The notes beneath the pieces were generated by a model. That model did no database searches, was not told the origin of the DNA, and was given only the letters and a program-made list of their open reading frames with translations. Position numbers and translations under genes: made by a program. Positions 44,030 to 52,992 of a DNA stretch of 64,000 bases are shown here, piece after piece; position 1 is the first letter of the stretch, and the number at the start of each line of letters is the position of its first letter. Origin of the DNA: Leisingera aquaemixtae (lineage in GTDB: Bacteria > Pseudomonadota > Alphaproteobacteria > Rhodobacterales > Rhodobacteraceae). The stretch lies in the NCBI RefSeq assembly GCF_019801145.1, contig NZ_JAHVJQ010000012.1:1-64000 (forward strand), written 5' to 3'.

Positions 44030-45976
44030 ATGACCACCGCTCCCCTTCTCTGGCAGCCGGATCTTTCGGCGCGCCGCAAACCTCTGCTGTCCGATTTCAT
44101 GGCGCAGGCCTCTGCCGCTGCCGGAACCGCTCTGGACAGCTTCGCCGATCTGCACGCCTGGTCGGTCGCCCGGCCGGAGGAGTTCTGGCCGCTGGCCTGG
44201 GATTTTTGCGGGCTGGCGGGGGATAAGGGTGCGGAGCCGCTGCAGGCGGATGCCGACCCTATGCAGGTGCGATTCTTCCCGCAAGCGCGGCTGAACATCG
44301 TGGACACCTTCCTGAACAACGCTGACGGCCGCGAGGCCATTGTTTTCATTGGCGAGGACGGCCGCCGCATGGCCTGGACCCGCGCCGAGCTGAAGCGCGA
44401 GGTGGAAGTGCTCGCTGCCGCCCTGCGGGATGCCGGGATCGGCGCAGGCGACCACGTCGCGGGCTATGTGCCGAACATGCCGCAGACCGTGGCGGCAATG
44501 CTGGCCGCTGCCTCGCTGGGCGCGGTCTGGTCCTCCTGCGCGCCGGAAAGCGGGCCGGATGTGGTGGTCGACCGCTTCGGCCAGATCGAGCCCAAGCTGA
44601 TGTTCGCCGCCGACGGCTATTTCTACAACGGCAAGACGTTTGAAACCCGCGCGGCGATTGCCGAAGTCGCCGCCCGGGTGCCGTCGATCCGGCAGATCGT
44701 GGTCTGGCCCTATGCGGGCGATGCCGCGGATTTGCCCGCGGGCATGACCGCCTATGAAGCTTTCAAGCAGGCGGACGCCCCGGCGCTGAACTGCCGTCCC
44801 ATGGGCTTCCGCGATCCGCTCTATGTGATGTTTTCCTCCGGCACCACCGGCAAGCCGAAATGCATCGAGCATTCCGGCGGCGGCACCCTCCTGCGGATGC
44901 TGGTGGAGCAGCAGCTGCACTGCGACCTGCACCCGGGCGACCGGATGTTCTATTACACCACCTGCAACTGGATGATGTGGAACTGGCAGGTGGCGGCGCT
45001 GGCCTCCGAGGCCGTGATCGTGCTGTTTGACGGCAACCCGATGTATCCGGGCATGCGCCGGCTGTTCGATCTGGCCGAGGCTGAGAAGGTCACCCATTTC
45101 GGCATTTCCGCCAAATACATCGATGCCTCGCTGAAGCGCCGCAACCGGCCTGCGGACAGCCATGACCTGGCTTCACTGCGGGTGGTTCTGTCCACCGGCT
45201 CGCCGCTGTCGCCCGAGGGCTTTGCCCATGTCTATGCGGACTGGAAGGCGGATGTGCAGCTGGCTTCGATCTGCGGCGGCACCGATATTCTGGGCTGTTT
45301 CATCGGCGGCTGCCCGGTGCTGCCGGTGCATCAGGGCGAAATCCAGGCGCCGATGCTGGGGCTGGATGTGGCGACCCTGAACGATCAGGGCGAACCGGTT
45401 GAGGGCACGGCGGGGGAGCTGGTCTGCCGCAATGCGCATCCGTCGATGCCGACCCGGTTCCTGAACGACCCCGGTGATGCCCGCTACCGCGCCAGCTATT
45501 TCGAAACCTATCCCAATATCTGGCGGCAGGGCGATTTCACCATCCGCACGGAACACGGCGGCTACGTGGTGCTGGGCCGCTCGGACGCGACGCTGAACCC
45601 CGGCGGCGTGCGGATCGGCACCGCGGAGATTTACCGGCAGCTCGACAAGATCGGCGAGGTCGCGGATGCGGTGGTGGTCGGCCAGAGCATCGACAACGAC
45701 GTGCGGGTGGTTCTGTTTGTGGTTCCTGCCGAGGGTGCCGCGCTGGATGATGCGCTAACCACCCGGATCAAAACGGAAATCCGCAAAAATGCCTCGCCGC
45801 GCCACGTGCCCGCGAAAATCATCGCCGTCGCTGACATCCCGCGCACCAAATCCGGCAAGACCGCCGAGCTGGCGGTGCGGGATGTGGTGAACAAACACCC
45901 TGTCCGCAACCTCTCCGGCATCGCCAACCCGCAGGCGCTGGCGCTGTTTGCCGATCACCCCGAATTGCAAGTCTAA
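44030..45976 (+). CDS. Acetoacetate-CoA ligase
   Basis: This 648-residue adenylate-forming enzyme has the AMP-binding motif SSGTTGKPKCIEHSGGG near residue 270 and an N-terminal ACAS-type domain with segments such as SLGAVWSSCAPE. Its C-terminal Lys region reads TKSGKTAELAVRD. It matches AacS, which makes acetoacetyl-CoA from acetoacetate, ATP and CoA. The product is then split to two acetyl-CoA. Placement upstream of a dehydrocarnitine cleavage enzyme that releases acetoacetate gives it a clear pathway role. The 18-base gap to the next gene contains AAAGGAG. Confidence 0.88.
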   Translation: MTTAPLLWQPDLSARRKPLLSDFMAQASAAAGTALDSFADLHAWSVARPEEFWPLAWDFCGLAGDKGAEPLQADADPMQVRFFPQARLNIVDTFLNNADGREAIVFIGEDGRRMAWTRAELKREVEVLAAALRDAGIGAGDHVAGYVPNMPQTVAAMLAAASLGAVWSSCAPESGPDVVVDRFGQIEPKLMFAADGYFYNGKTFETRAAIAEVAARVPSIRQIVVWPYAGDAADLPAGMTAYEAFKQADAPALNCRPMGFRDPLYVMFSSGTTGKPKCIEHSGGGTLLRMLVEQQLHCDLHPGDRMFYYTTCNWMMWNWQVAALASEAVIVLFDGNPMYPGMRRLFDLAEAEKVTHFGISAKYIDASLKRRNRPADSHDLASLRVVLSTGSPLSPEGFAHVYADWKADVQLASICGGTDILGCFIGGCPVLPVHQGEIQAPMLGLDVATLNDQGEPVEGTAGELVCRNAHPSMPTRFLNDPGDARYRASYFETYPNIWRQGDFTIRTEHGGYVVLGRSDATLNPGGVRIGTAEIYRQLDKIGEVADAVVVGQSIDNDVRVVLFVVPAEGAALDDALTTRIKTEIRKNASPRHVPAKIIAVADIPRTKSGKTAELAVRDVVNKHPVRNLSGIANPQALALFADHPELQV

Positions 45977-45994
45977 CCCCAAAGGAGCGAGACC

Positions 45995-46912
45995 ATGCCC
46001 CTGACCATGAACCGAGACGTCTTCATCACCTGCGCCGTGACCGGCTCCGGCGGCACCCAGGACAAATCCCCCCATGTGCCGCGCTCACCCAAGCAGATCG
46101 CCGAGTCCGCGATCGCGGCGGCCAAGGCTGGCGCGGCGGTGGTCCACTGCCATGTGCGCGACCCGGAGACCGGTGCGCCGAGCCGTGATCTGGCGCTGTA
46201 CCGCGAGCTTACCGACCGGATCCGCGATTCCGAGGTGGACGTGGTGCTGAACCTGACCGCGGGCATGGGCGGCGACATCGTGTTCGGCTCGACCGAAGCG
46301 CCGCTGCCGGTGAACGAGGCGGCAACCGACATGATCGGCGCGACCGAGCGGATGGCCCATATCGCCGAATGCCTGCCGGAAATCTGCACCCTGGACTGCG
46401 GCACCATGAACTTTGCCGAGGCCGATTACGTGATGACCAACACGCCCGGCATGCTGCGGGCGATGGGCCAGATGATGACCGATCTGGGCGTGAAGCCGGA
46501 GATCGAGGCGTTTGACACCGGCCACCTGTGGTTTGCCAAGCAACTGGTAAAAGAGGGAATTCTGGAACCCAACGCGCTGGTGCAGCTGTGCATGGGTGTT
46601 CCGTGGGGCGCGCCGAACGACCTCAACACTTTCATGGCGATGGTCAACAACGTGCCCGCCGACTGGACCTGGTCGGCGTTCTCCCTGGGCCGGGACCAGA
46701 TGCCTTACGCGGCGCAGTCGGTTTTGGCGGGCGGCAACGTGCGGGTTGGCCTCGAGGACAACCTGTTCCTGGACAAGGGCGTGCTGGCCACCAACGCGCA
46801 GCTGGTCGAGCGCGCCGTCACCGTGATCGAAAACATGGGTGCCCGGATCATCGGCCCGGATGCGGTCCGCGAGAAGCTGGGCCTGACCAAGCGCGCGCCG
46901 GTGGCGAAATAA
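45995..46912 (+). CDS. BKACE family enzyme (3-dehydrocarnitine cleavage-type)
   Basis: This 305-residue protein is of the beta-keto acid cleavage (DUF849) family. The zinc-binding motif AAVVHCHVRDPETG lies near residue 47, and the EAFDTGHLWFA segment supplies the later metal-proximal residues. Family members swap the acyl group of a beta-keto acid with acetyl-CoA to give acetoacetate and a new acyl-CoA. Sandwiched between acetoacetate-CoA ligase and carnitine dehydrogenase, it fits CdhC, which converts 3-dehydrocarnitine and acetyl-CoA to betainyl-CoA and acetoacetate. Confidence 0.83.
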   Translation: MPLTMNRDVFITCAVTGSGGTQDKSPHVPRSPKQIAESAIAAAKAGAAVVHCHVRDPETGAPSRDLALYRELTDRIRDSEVDVVLNLTAGMGGDIVFGSTEAPLPVNEAATDMIGATERMAHIAECLPEICTLDCGTMNFAEADYVMTNTPGMLRAMGQMMTDLGVKPEIEAFDTGHLWFAKQLVKEGILEPNALVQLCMGVPWGAPNDLNTFMAMVNNVPADWTWSAFSLGRDQMPYAAQSVLAGGNVRVGLEDNLFLDKGVLATNAQLVERAVTVIENMGARIIGPDAVREKLGLTKRAPVAK

Positions 46913-46934
46913 GCCGAAATGCGGGGGTGTCCTG

Positions 46935-46966
46935 CGTGCACCCCCTGTACATCCCCTGTGCACCGG
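46935..46966 (-). repeat. 32-base repeat, copy 2 (inverted orientation)
   Basis: The reverse complement of this element differs from the copy at 37942-37973 at only two of 32 positions. It starts 22 bases after the cleavage-enzyme stop, inside the gap before the carnitine dehydrogenase gene. Confidence 0.75.
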
Positions 46967-47000
46967 CGGGCGCACAGGGAGGGCGATCAGAGGATAGATC

Positions 47001-48422
47001 ATGAAAACAGCAGCAATCATCGGCGGCGGGGTTATTGGCGGCGGCTGGGCCGCGCGGTTTCTTTTGAATGGCTGGAACGTGCGGGTGTTCGACCCGGACC
47101 CGGAAGCAGAGCGCAAGATCGGCGAAGTGCTGGCCAACGCCCGCCGCTCGCTGCCCTCGCTTTATGACAAGGCGCTGCCGGCCGAAGGCGAACTGACCTT
47201 CCATGCGGACATGGCGGAGGCGGTGGCGGATGCCGCCTGGATCCAGGAGAGCGTGCCGGAGCGGCTGGACCTGAAACACAAGATCCACGCGCAGATCCAG
47301 GCGCACGCGCCGGCAAGCGCGGTGATCGGTTCCTCCACCTCGGGCTTCAAGCCGTCGGAGCTGAACGCAGCAGGAGCGCGTGCCGTGGTCGCGCATCCCT
47401 TCAACCCGGTCTACCTCTTGCCGCTGGTCGAGCTGGTCGGCGATGCGGAGACCTGCGCGCAGGCCGCGGGCCTGCTGCGGTCTGTGGGCATGTACCCGCT
47501 GACCGTGCGCAAGGAGATCGACGCGCATATTGCCGACCGTCTGCTGGAAGCGGTCTGGCGTGAGGGCCTGTGGCTGATCAAGGACGGCATCTGCACCACC
47601 GAGGAGCTGGACGAGTCGATCCGCATGGGCTTTGGCCTGCGGTGGGCGCAGATGGGCCTGTTCGAGACCTACCGGATTGCCGGCGGCGAAGCGGGCATGA
47701 AGCATTTCATGGCGCAGTTCGGGCCGGCGCTGGAATGGCCCTGGACCAAGCTGATGGATGTGCCGGAGTTCACCGAGGAACTGGTGGACCTGATCGCGGG
47801 CCAGTCCGATGCGCAGTCCGGCCATATGTCCATTCGCGCGCTGGAGCGGCTGCGGGACGACAACCTGGTCGGCATGATGCGGGCGCTGAAGAAATCCGGC
47901 AGCGGTGCCGGCGGTGTCATCAACACCCATGAGGCCACGCTGCCCGTGCCGGACGTGGTGGAGCTGCCGGTCACCGTCAGCCGCCCGGTGCCGCAGAGCT
48001 GGACCGACTACAACGGCCACATGAACGAGGCGCATTACACCGAGGCCTCGGCGCAGGCGACCGACCGGTTCATGGAGATGATCGGCTGCGACGCCGAGTA
48101 CATCGCCGCGGGCGGCAGCTATTTCACCGTCGAGAACCACGTGCGCTTCCTGGATGAGCTGCACGAGGGCGATGCGCTGACCGTGACCACCCAGGTGCTG
48201 CAGGGCGAAGGCAAGAAAATGCACCTGTTCCACCGCCTGTTCGGCCCCGAGGGCAAGCTGGCGGCAACGGTGGAAACGCTGCTCCTGCACATGGACCTGA
48301 ACGCGCGCGGCACCTCGCTGCCGTCGCCGGAGGTTGCGGACAAGCTGGCGTCCTTTGCCGCCGCGCACGCGGGCCTGCCGCTGCCCGAAGGCGCCGGGCG
48401 CCACGTCGGCCAGCGCGGATGA
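47001..48422 (+). CDS. L-carnitine 3-dehydrogenase fused to a hotdog-fold thioesterase
   Basis: This is a 473-residue fusion. Residues 1-310 are a 3-hydroxyacyl-CoA-dehydrogenase-like NAD enzyme with IGGGVIGGGWAARFL at residues 7-21 and the motif HPFNPVYLLPLVELVG near residue 133. This combination matches carnitine 3-dehydrogenase. Residues 320-465 are a 4HBT-type hotdog domain, with WTDYNGHMNEAHYTEA near residue 333. In Pseudomonas the two activities are separate proteins, CdhA and CdhB, where CdhB hydrolyses betainyl-CoA to glycine betaine. The fusion therefore supplies the first and third steps of the same pathway. Confidence 0.87.
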   Translation: MKTAAIIGGGVIGGGWAARFLLNGWNVRVFDPDPEAERKIGEVLANARRSLPSLYDKALPAEGELTFHADMAEAVADAAWIQESVPERLDLKHKIHAQIQAHAPASAVIGSSTSGFKPSELNAAGARAVVAHPFNPVYLLPLVELVGDAETCAQAAGLLRSVGMYPLTVRKEIDAHIADRLLEAVWREGLWLIKDGICTTEELDESIRMGFGLRWAQMGLFETYRIAGGEAGMKHFMAQFGPALEWPWTKLMDVPEFTEELVDLIAGQSDAQSGHMSIRALERLRDDNLVGMMRALKKSGSGAGGVINTHEATLPVPDVVELPVTVSRPVPQSWTDYNGHMNEAHYTEASAQATDRFMEMIGCDAEYIAAGGSYFTVENHVRFLDELHEGDALTVTTQVLQGEGKKMHLFHRLFGPEGKLAATVETLLLHMDLNARGTSLPSPEVADKLASFAAAHAGLPLPEGAGRHVGQRG

Positions 48423-48427
48423 CTTGG

Positions 48428-48462
48428 AAACCCGGCGGCTCGCGCGCTGCCGGGTTTCTTTT
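48428..48462 (+). terminator. Terminator 1 after carnitine dehydrogenase
   Basis: AAACCCGGC (48428-48436) pairs with GCCGGGTTT (48449-48457), followed by CTTTT. It begins six bases after the stop codon. Confidence 0.85.
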
Positions 48463-48463
48463 G

Positions 48464-48499
48464 CGGGCCGGATCTCCTCCCCGATCCGGCCCGTTTTTT
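48464..48499 (+). terminator. Terminator 2, tandem
   Basis: CGGGCCGGATC (48464-48474) pairs perfectly with GATCCGGCCCG (48483-48493) around an 8-base loop and is followed by six T. Two tandem terminators isolate the enzyme genes from the downstream transporter. Confidence 0.9.
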
Positions 48500-48648
48500 G
48501 AAGGTGTGCTGCTGCGGATGCAGCGGCAGGGGGAGGACCAAGCCGGAGCGCGGCGGGGAAGGCTTCACCCCGTCAGGGTGTTCCGATCAGTTTCCTGAGC
48601 ACGGAGGGCTCCAGGAGCTGAATGACCAAAAACCTATGGGAGGACCAA

Positions 48649-50340
48649 ATGTCAGAAAGCAATTCCAACGGCCATCTGGTGGCGAAGTCCGGTTTCTTTA
48701 CCGGTCTGCATCCGGGGATGGGCATGGCATCCAAGGCAATGATTGCCGCCTTCGTTATCTTCACCGTTCTGAACGTCGAGTTTGCAGGCGGTCTGTACAA
48801 GTCCATCCGCAGCTGGATCGAAGGCGGCCTCAGCTGGTACTACATCTCGGTCCTGGCCGGGATCATGTTCTTCTGCTTCTTTCTGATGTTCTCCAAGTTC
48901 GGCAGCCTGCGGCTGGGCGATGACGACGCGCGCCCCGAATTCAGCAACTTCAGCTGGTTTGCGATGCTGTTCTCCGCAGGCATCGGCATCGGCATCCTGT
49001 TCTTCGGCGTCGCGGAGCCGATCTTCTACTTCGACAACTCGGCGGTCTGGGGCTACCCGAACAACCCCCATGCAGAGCTGGCGGGCCATTCGGAAATGAA
49101 CATGCAGCGCGCCATCGACGCGATGCGGGTGACCTATTTCCACTGGGGGTTCCACGGCTGGGCGCTCTATGTGATCGTCGGCCTGTGCCTGGCCTATTTC
49201 GGCTTCCGCAAGAAGCTGCCGCTGACCATGCGGTCGGCTCTGTATCCGCTGATCGGCGAGCGGATCTATGGCCCCTGGGGGCACTGCGTCGACCTGCTGG
49301 CGGTGTTCGGATCGGTGTTTGGCATCGCGACCTCGCTGGGGCTGGGCACCAGCCAGATGGCAACCGGCCTCAATGTGCTGTTCGGCATGGAGCCGACCCT
49401 GACGCTGAAGATCGCGCTGATCGTGATCGTGACCATCATTGCCACCGCCTCCACCGTATCGGGCGTGGGCAAGGGCATCCGTCTGATTTCCGAGTGGAAC
49501 ATCTGGCTGTCGATGTTCCTGTTGGCCGCCTTTGTGGTGATCGGGCCGGTCAAATGGCTGCTGGGCTTCTATGTGACCACGCTGGGCGATTACATCTGGA
49601 ACTTCATCCCGATGGGTTTCTGGACCGCGAGCTCTGGGGAAAACATCGCCTGGCAGGGCGGCTGGACCATCTTCTACTGGGGCTGGTGGATCGCCTGGGC
49701 GCCGATGGTTGGCATGTTCATCGCCCGCATCTCGCGCGGGCGCACCATCCGCGAGTTCATGATCGGGGTGCTGTTCGTGCCGACCGCGATTGCGTTCTTC
49801 TGGCTGTGCATGTTCGGCGGCAACGCCATCTGGCAGGAACTGAACATGGCTGGCGGCCCGGGAGCCGACGGCGGCGCGGGGGTGATCCAGACCGTGCGCG
49901 ACTGGGATCTGCCAGCGGCGCTTTACGGCACCATCGGCAACCTGGGTGCCACGTCCTGGCTGGGCGACCTCAGCTGGACCGCCTGGCCGCTGTCGGCGCT
50001 GGCGACGCTGCTGCTGTTCTCGTGGTTCGTGACCTCGGCGGACTCCGGCACGCTGGTGATTACCACCATGCTGTCGATGGGGGACGACAATCCGCCGAAG
50101 AAGTTCCGCATCATCTGGGGCGCAGGCATCGGCGCAACCGCAATCGTGCTGCTGATGGCGGGCGGGCTTGGCGCCTTGCAGACCGCGTCGATTGCGGCGG
50201 CCTTCCCGATTTCCTTTGTGATCATCGCGATGACCGTGGGGCTGTACAAATCGCTGAAGAGCGACCCCTCGGCTGCGCCGATCAGCGAAAGCGGCGCCGC
50301 ACCGGATGGGACGCGGATCACACAGGATCTGCACGCCTGA
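48649..50340 (+). CDS. BCCT family betaine/carnitine/choline transporter
   Basis: This 563-residue membrane protein has 12 helices. It carries the glycine segment AGIGIGILFFGVAEP of BCCT helix 3 and the tryptophan box WTIFYWGWWIAWAPMVGMFI, followed by ISRGRTIREF. These are the substrate-pocket hallmarks of the family, which imports quaternary amines. ATG at 48649 has GGGAGGACC just before; another ATG at 48622, itself behind AGGAG, would add nine residues. Its place beside carnitine catabolic genes makes carnitine or betaine uptake likely. It is separated from them by two terminators, so it has its own promoter in the 148-base stretch between the second terminator and the start codon. Confidence 0.9.
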   Translation: MSESNSNGHLVAKSGFFTGLHPGMGMASKAMIAAFVIFTVLNVEFAGGLYKSIRSWIEGGLSWYYISVLAGIMFFCFFLMFSKFGSLRLGDDDARPEFSNFSWFAMLFSAGIGIGILFFGVAEPIFYFDNSAVWGYPNNPHAELAGHSEMNMQRAIDAMRVTYFHWGFHGWALYVIVGLCLAYFGFRKKLPLTMRSALYPLIGERIYGPWGHCVDLLAVFGSVFGIATSLGLGTSQMATGLNVLFGMEPTLTLKIALIVIVTIIATASTVSGVGKGIRLISEWNIWLSMFLLAAFVVIGPVKWLLGFYVTTLGDYIWNFIPMGFWTASSGENIAWQGGWTIFYWGWWIAWAPMVGMFIARISRGRTIREFMIGVLFVPTAIAFFWLCMFGGNAIWQELNMAGGPGADGGAGVIQTVRDWDLPAALYGTIGNLGATSWLGDLSWTAWPLSALATLLLFSWFVTSADSGTLVITTMLSMGDDNPPKKFRIIWGAGIGATAIVLLMAGGLGALQTASIAAAFPISFVIIAMTVGLYKSLKSDPSAAPISESGAAPDGTRITQDLHA

Positions 50341-50369
50341 GACGGGCAAGCACAGAACTGAGAAATGCG

Positions 50370-50391
50370 CCGGGCCCCTTTCGGGGCCCGG
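50370..50391. terminator. Hairpin between convergent BCCT and aldehyde dehydrogenase genes
   Basis: CCGGGCCCC pairs perfectly with GGGGCCCGG around a 4-base loop. No long T run is present on either side. It probably serves both convergent transcripts. Confidence 0.55.
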
Positions 50392-50478
50392 TACGCTGAC
50401 GCTTCTGCTGATGTGCCGCTCCTTCGGTGGCCAGAACGGCGTTGCCACTGGCGATCCGCCTTGCAGTAAGCCGCAGGC

Positions 50479-51942
50479 CTACCGCATCACAAAGGGATCG
50501 GGGATCGGATCATCGCTGGTACGCAGCCAGACTGCCTTGACCTTGGTGTAATCCAGCGCTGCCTGCAGCCCGCCCTCGCGCCCGTGGCCAGACAGGCCGT
50601 GGCCGCCAAAGGGCGCAATCGGGCTGACCGCGCGGTAGGTGTTGACCCAGACGATCCCCGCCCGGATGCCCCGGATCATCCGGTGCGCGCGGGTGAGGTT
50701 CTGGGTGAACACGCCCGAAGCCAGGCCAAATTCGGTGTTGTTGGCGATCTCCATCGCCTCTGCCTCGGTCTCGAACTCCACCACCGACAGCACCGGGCCG
50801 AAGAACTCGTTCGACAGGCAGGGTGCCTCCGGTGCATCGGAGCAATCGAGCACCGTGGGCGGGAAATAGAACCCCTCCCCTTCCGGCACGATGCCGCCGG
50901 TGACCAGTTTCGCCCCGGCAGCAACCGAGGCTTCGATCAGCCGCAGCGCATGATAGCGCTGTTTCAGGGTGCAAAGCGGCCCGACCTCGGTTGCCATGTC
51001 ATCCGGCGCGCCGATCACCACCGCTTCGGCTTTCTCCTTGAGCCGCTTGAGGAAGGCGTCCTTGATGCCCTTTTGGATCACCAGCCGCGATCCGGCGACG
51101 CAGCTTTGCCCGGTGGCGGCGAAGATGCCGGAAACCTGCGCGTTGACCGCGCTTTCCAGATCCGCGTCGTCGAACACGATGAAGGGCGACTTGCCGCCCA
51201 GCTCCAGCGAGGTGGAGGCGAGGTTTTCCGCCGAGTTGCGCACGATATGGCGCGCGGTTTCCGGCCCGCCGGTGAAGGCCACATGGGCGACCGACGCGTG
51301 GCTGGTCAGCGCAGCACCCGCCTCCGGCCCGCCGGTGATCACGTTCAGCACGCCGGGCGGGAAGCCCGCCTGATCAAAGATACGGGCAAATTCCAGCATC
51401 GGCGCCGGGCCTTCCTCGGAGGCCTTCAAGACCACCGTGCAGCCCGCCGCCAGCGCCGGTCCGATTTTGACAGCGGACAGGAACAGTTGCGAATTCCACG
51501 GCACGATGGCGGCGACCACGCCCACCGGCTCGCGCCGCAGCCAGACCTCCATGTCCGGTTTATCAATCGGCAGATGCGCGCCTTCGATCTTGTCGGCGAG
51601 ACCTGCGTAATAGCGGTAGTATTCCGCCACATAGGCAATCTGGGCCGAGGTCTCGCGGATGATCTTGCCGGTGTCGCGGGTTTCCAGCTCTGCCAGCCGC
51701 GGCGCGTTTTCTGCCACCAGATCGGCCAGCCGCATGAGGAGCTTGCCGCGCTGGGTGGCGGTCATCCCCGCCCATTCGGCCGAGAAAAACGCTGCCTCCG
51801 CGGCCCGAACCGCCCGGTCCACATCCGCCGCCGAAGCGGCAGGCATCTGCGCCCAGGGTTTGCCGGTGGCCGGATCAAGGCTCTCGAAGGTTTCCCCTGC
51901 GTCCTCAAACGCTCCGCCAATGTACTGCTGGAAGGTCTGCAT
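50479..51942 (-). CDS. Aldehyde dehydrogenase family protein
   Basis: This 487-residue NAD(P)-dependent aldehyde dehydrogenase has the motifs VVAAIVPWNSQLFLSAVKIG, the nucleotide-binding FTGGPETARHI, the general base Glu in LELGGKSP and the catalytic Cys in ATGQSCVAGSR. It ends with the typical FGGHGLSGHGREGG segment. It is the last gene of a minus-strand operon with a flavin monooxygenase, its reductase, a hydrolase and a DUF1185 gene. It probably oxidises the aldehyde released by that pathway. Betaine aldehyde dehydrogenase activity cannot be excluded but is not required. Confidence 0.88.
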   Translation of the reverse strand: MQTFQQYIGGAFEDAGETFESLDPATGKPWAQMPAASAADVDRAVRAAEAAFFSAEWAGMTATQRGKLLMRLADLVAENAPRLAELETRDTGKIIRETSAQIAYVAEYYRYYAGLADKIEGAHLPIDKPDMEVWLRREPVGVVAAIVPWNSQLFLSAVKIGPALAAGCTVVLKASEEGPAPMLEFARIFDQAGFPPGVLNVITGGPEAGAALTSHASVAHVAFTGGPETARHIVRNSAENLASTSLELGGKSPFIVFDDADLESAVNAQVSGIFAATGQSCVAGSRLVIQKGIKDAFLKRLKEKAEAVVIGAPDDMATEVGPLCTLKQRYHALRLIEASVAAGAKLVTGGIVPEGEGFYFPPTVLDCSDAPEAPCLSNEFFGPVLSVVEFETEAEAMEIANNTEFGLASGVFTQNLTRAHRMIRGIRAGIVWVNTYRAVSPIAPFGGHGLSGHGREGGLQAALDYTKVKAVWLRTSDDPIPDPFVMR

Positions 51943-51954
51943 TCTCAGGTTCCT

Positions 51955-52992
51955 TTACTGAAACGCCGGCATCACCTCGGTGATGAACCGCTCAAGCGAT
52001 GCTTTCTTGCGCTCGAAACTCATGCTGCTGTCGATCCAGAACGAGTATTCATCATACCCCAGGGCCTCATACTTCTTCAGCCGCTCGATCACCGCCGCCG
52101 GTTCGCCGATCACCAGATCGCGCTCCATCGCCTCGGGCGAATAGAACGGATGCGCCGCGATTTCCTCGTCGCTCAGCGGGTCGATCAGGCCCTGGCGGAT
52201 TTCGCGCTTGTTCATGAACCAGGCGCCGAAATAGCAGTAGAACCGGTTCAGTTCCTCCGCCCCGCGTTTCACGTCCGCCGCGCTGTCCGCCACATAGGTG
52301 TGCTGCAGCAGCATGATCTTGGGCCGCGGCACTTGCGGGTGCTTGGCGCAGGCATCGTTGAACTTGCCCATCAGGTCGGCAATTTCCTCATCGCCTTTCC
52401 ACAGCGGCGTCACCTGCACGTTGCACCCCTGCGCAACCGCAAATTCATGGCTGTTGGGATCGCGCGCCGCCACCCAGATCGGCGGGCCTTCCTGCTGCAG
52501 CGGCTTGGGCGAGGAGGTGGTTTTCGGGAAGGAATGAAACTCCCCCTCCTGCGCATAGTCGCCCTGCCACAGGCCCTGCACCGCCGGGATCAGCTCCCGC
52601 ATCCGCTGGCCCGCCTCCCAGGCGTCCATGCCGGGCATCATCCGCTCGTATTCGAACGAATAGGCGCCGCGCGCGATGCCCAGGTCCAGGCGGCCTTCGG
52701 TGATGATATCGGTCATCGCCGCCTCGCCCGCCAGCCGGATCGGATGCCAGAATGGCGCAATCACCGTGCCGGTGCCCAGCCGCACGTTCTTGGTATGCCG
52801 CGCCACGTCTATGAGATTCAGGAACGGATTCGGCGAGATGGTAAAATTCATCCCGTGGTGTTCGCCGGTCCAGACCGCGTGCATACCGCCGTCATCAGCG
52901 ATTTTGCACAGCTGGATGAACTCGTCATAAAGCTGCTTCTGGTCGTCGGCTTCCGAAATCCGCTCCATATGCGCAAAGAGGGAAAATTTCAT
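51955..52992 (-). CDS. LLM class flavin-dependent monooxygenase
   Basis: This 345-residue bacterial-luciferase-like protein has ADDGGMHAVWTGEHHGMNFT near the N-terminus, with the EHHG pocket, then RLGTGTVIAPFWHPIRLAGE and DIITEGRLDLGIARGAYSFE. All are class hallmarks. Such enzymes use reduced FMN and oxygen to hydroxylate or cleave small organic substrates. The reductase that would feed it is the next upstream gene, overlapping by four bases, so the two form a two-component system. Confidence 0.9.
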   Translation of the reverse strand: MKFSLFAHMERISEADDQKQLYDEFIQLCKIADDGGMHAVWTGEHHGMNFTISPNPFLNLIDVARHTKNVRLGTGTVIAPFWHPIRLAGEAAMTDIITEGRLDLGIARGAYSFEYERMMPGMDAWEAGQRMRELIPAVQGLWQGDYAQEGEFHSFPKTTSSPKPLQQEGPPIWVAARDPNSHEFAVAQGCNVQVTPLWKGDEEIADLMGKFNDACAKHPQVPRPKIMLLQHTYVADSAADVKRGAEELNRFYCYFGAWFMNKREIRQGLIDPLSDEEIAAHPFYSPEAMERDLVIGEPAAVIERLKKYEALGYDEYSFWIDSSMSFERKKASLERFITEVMPAFQ

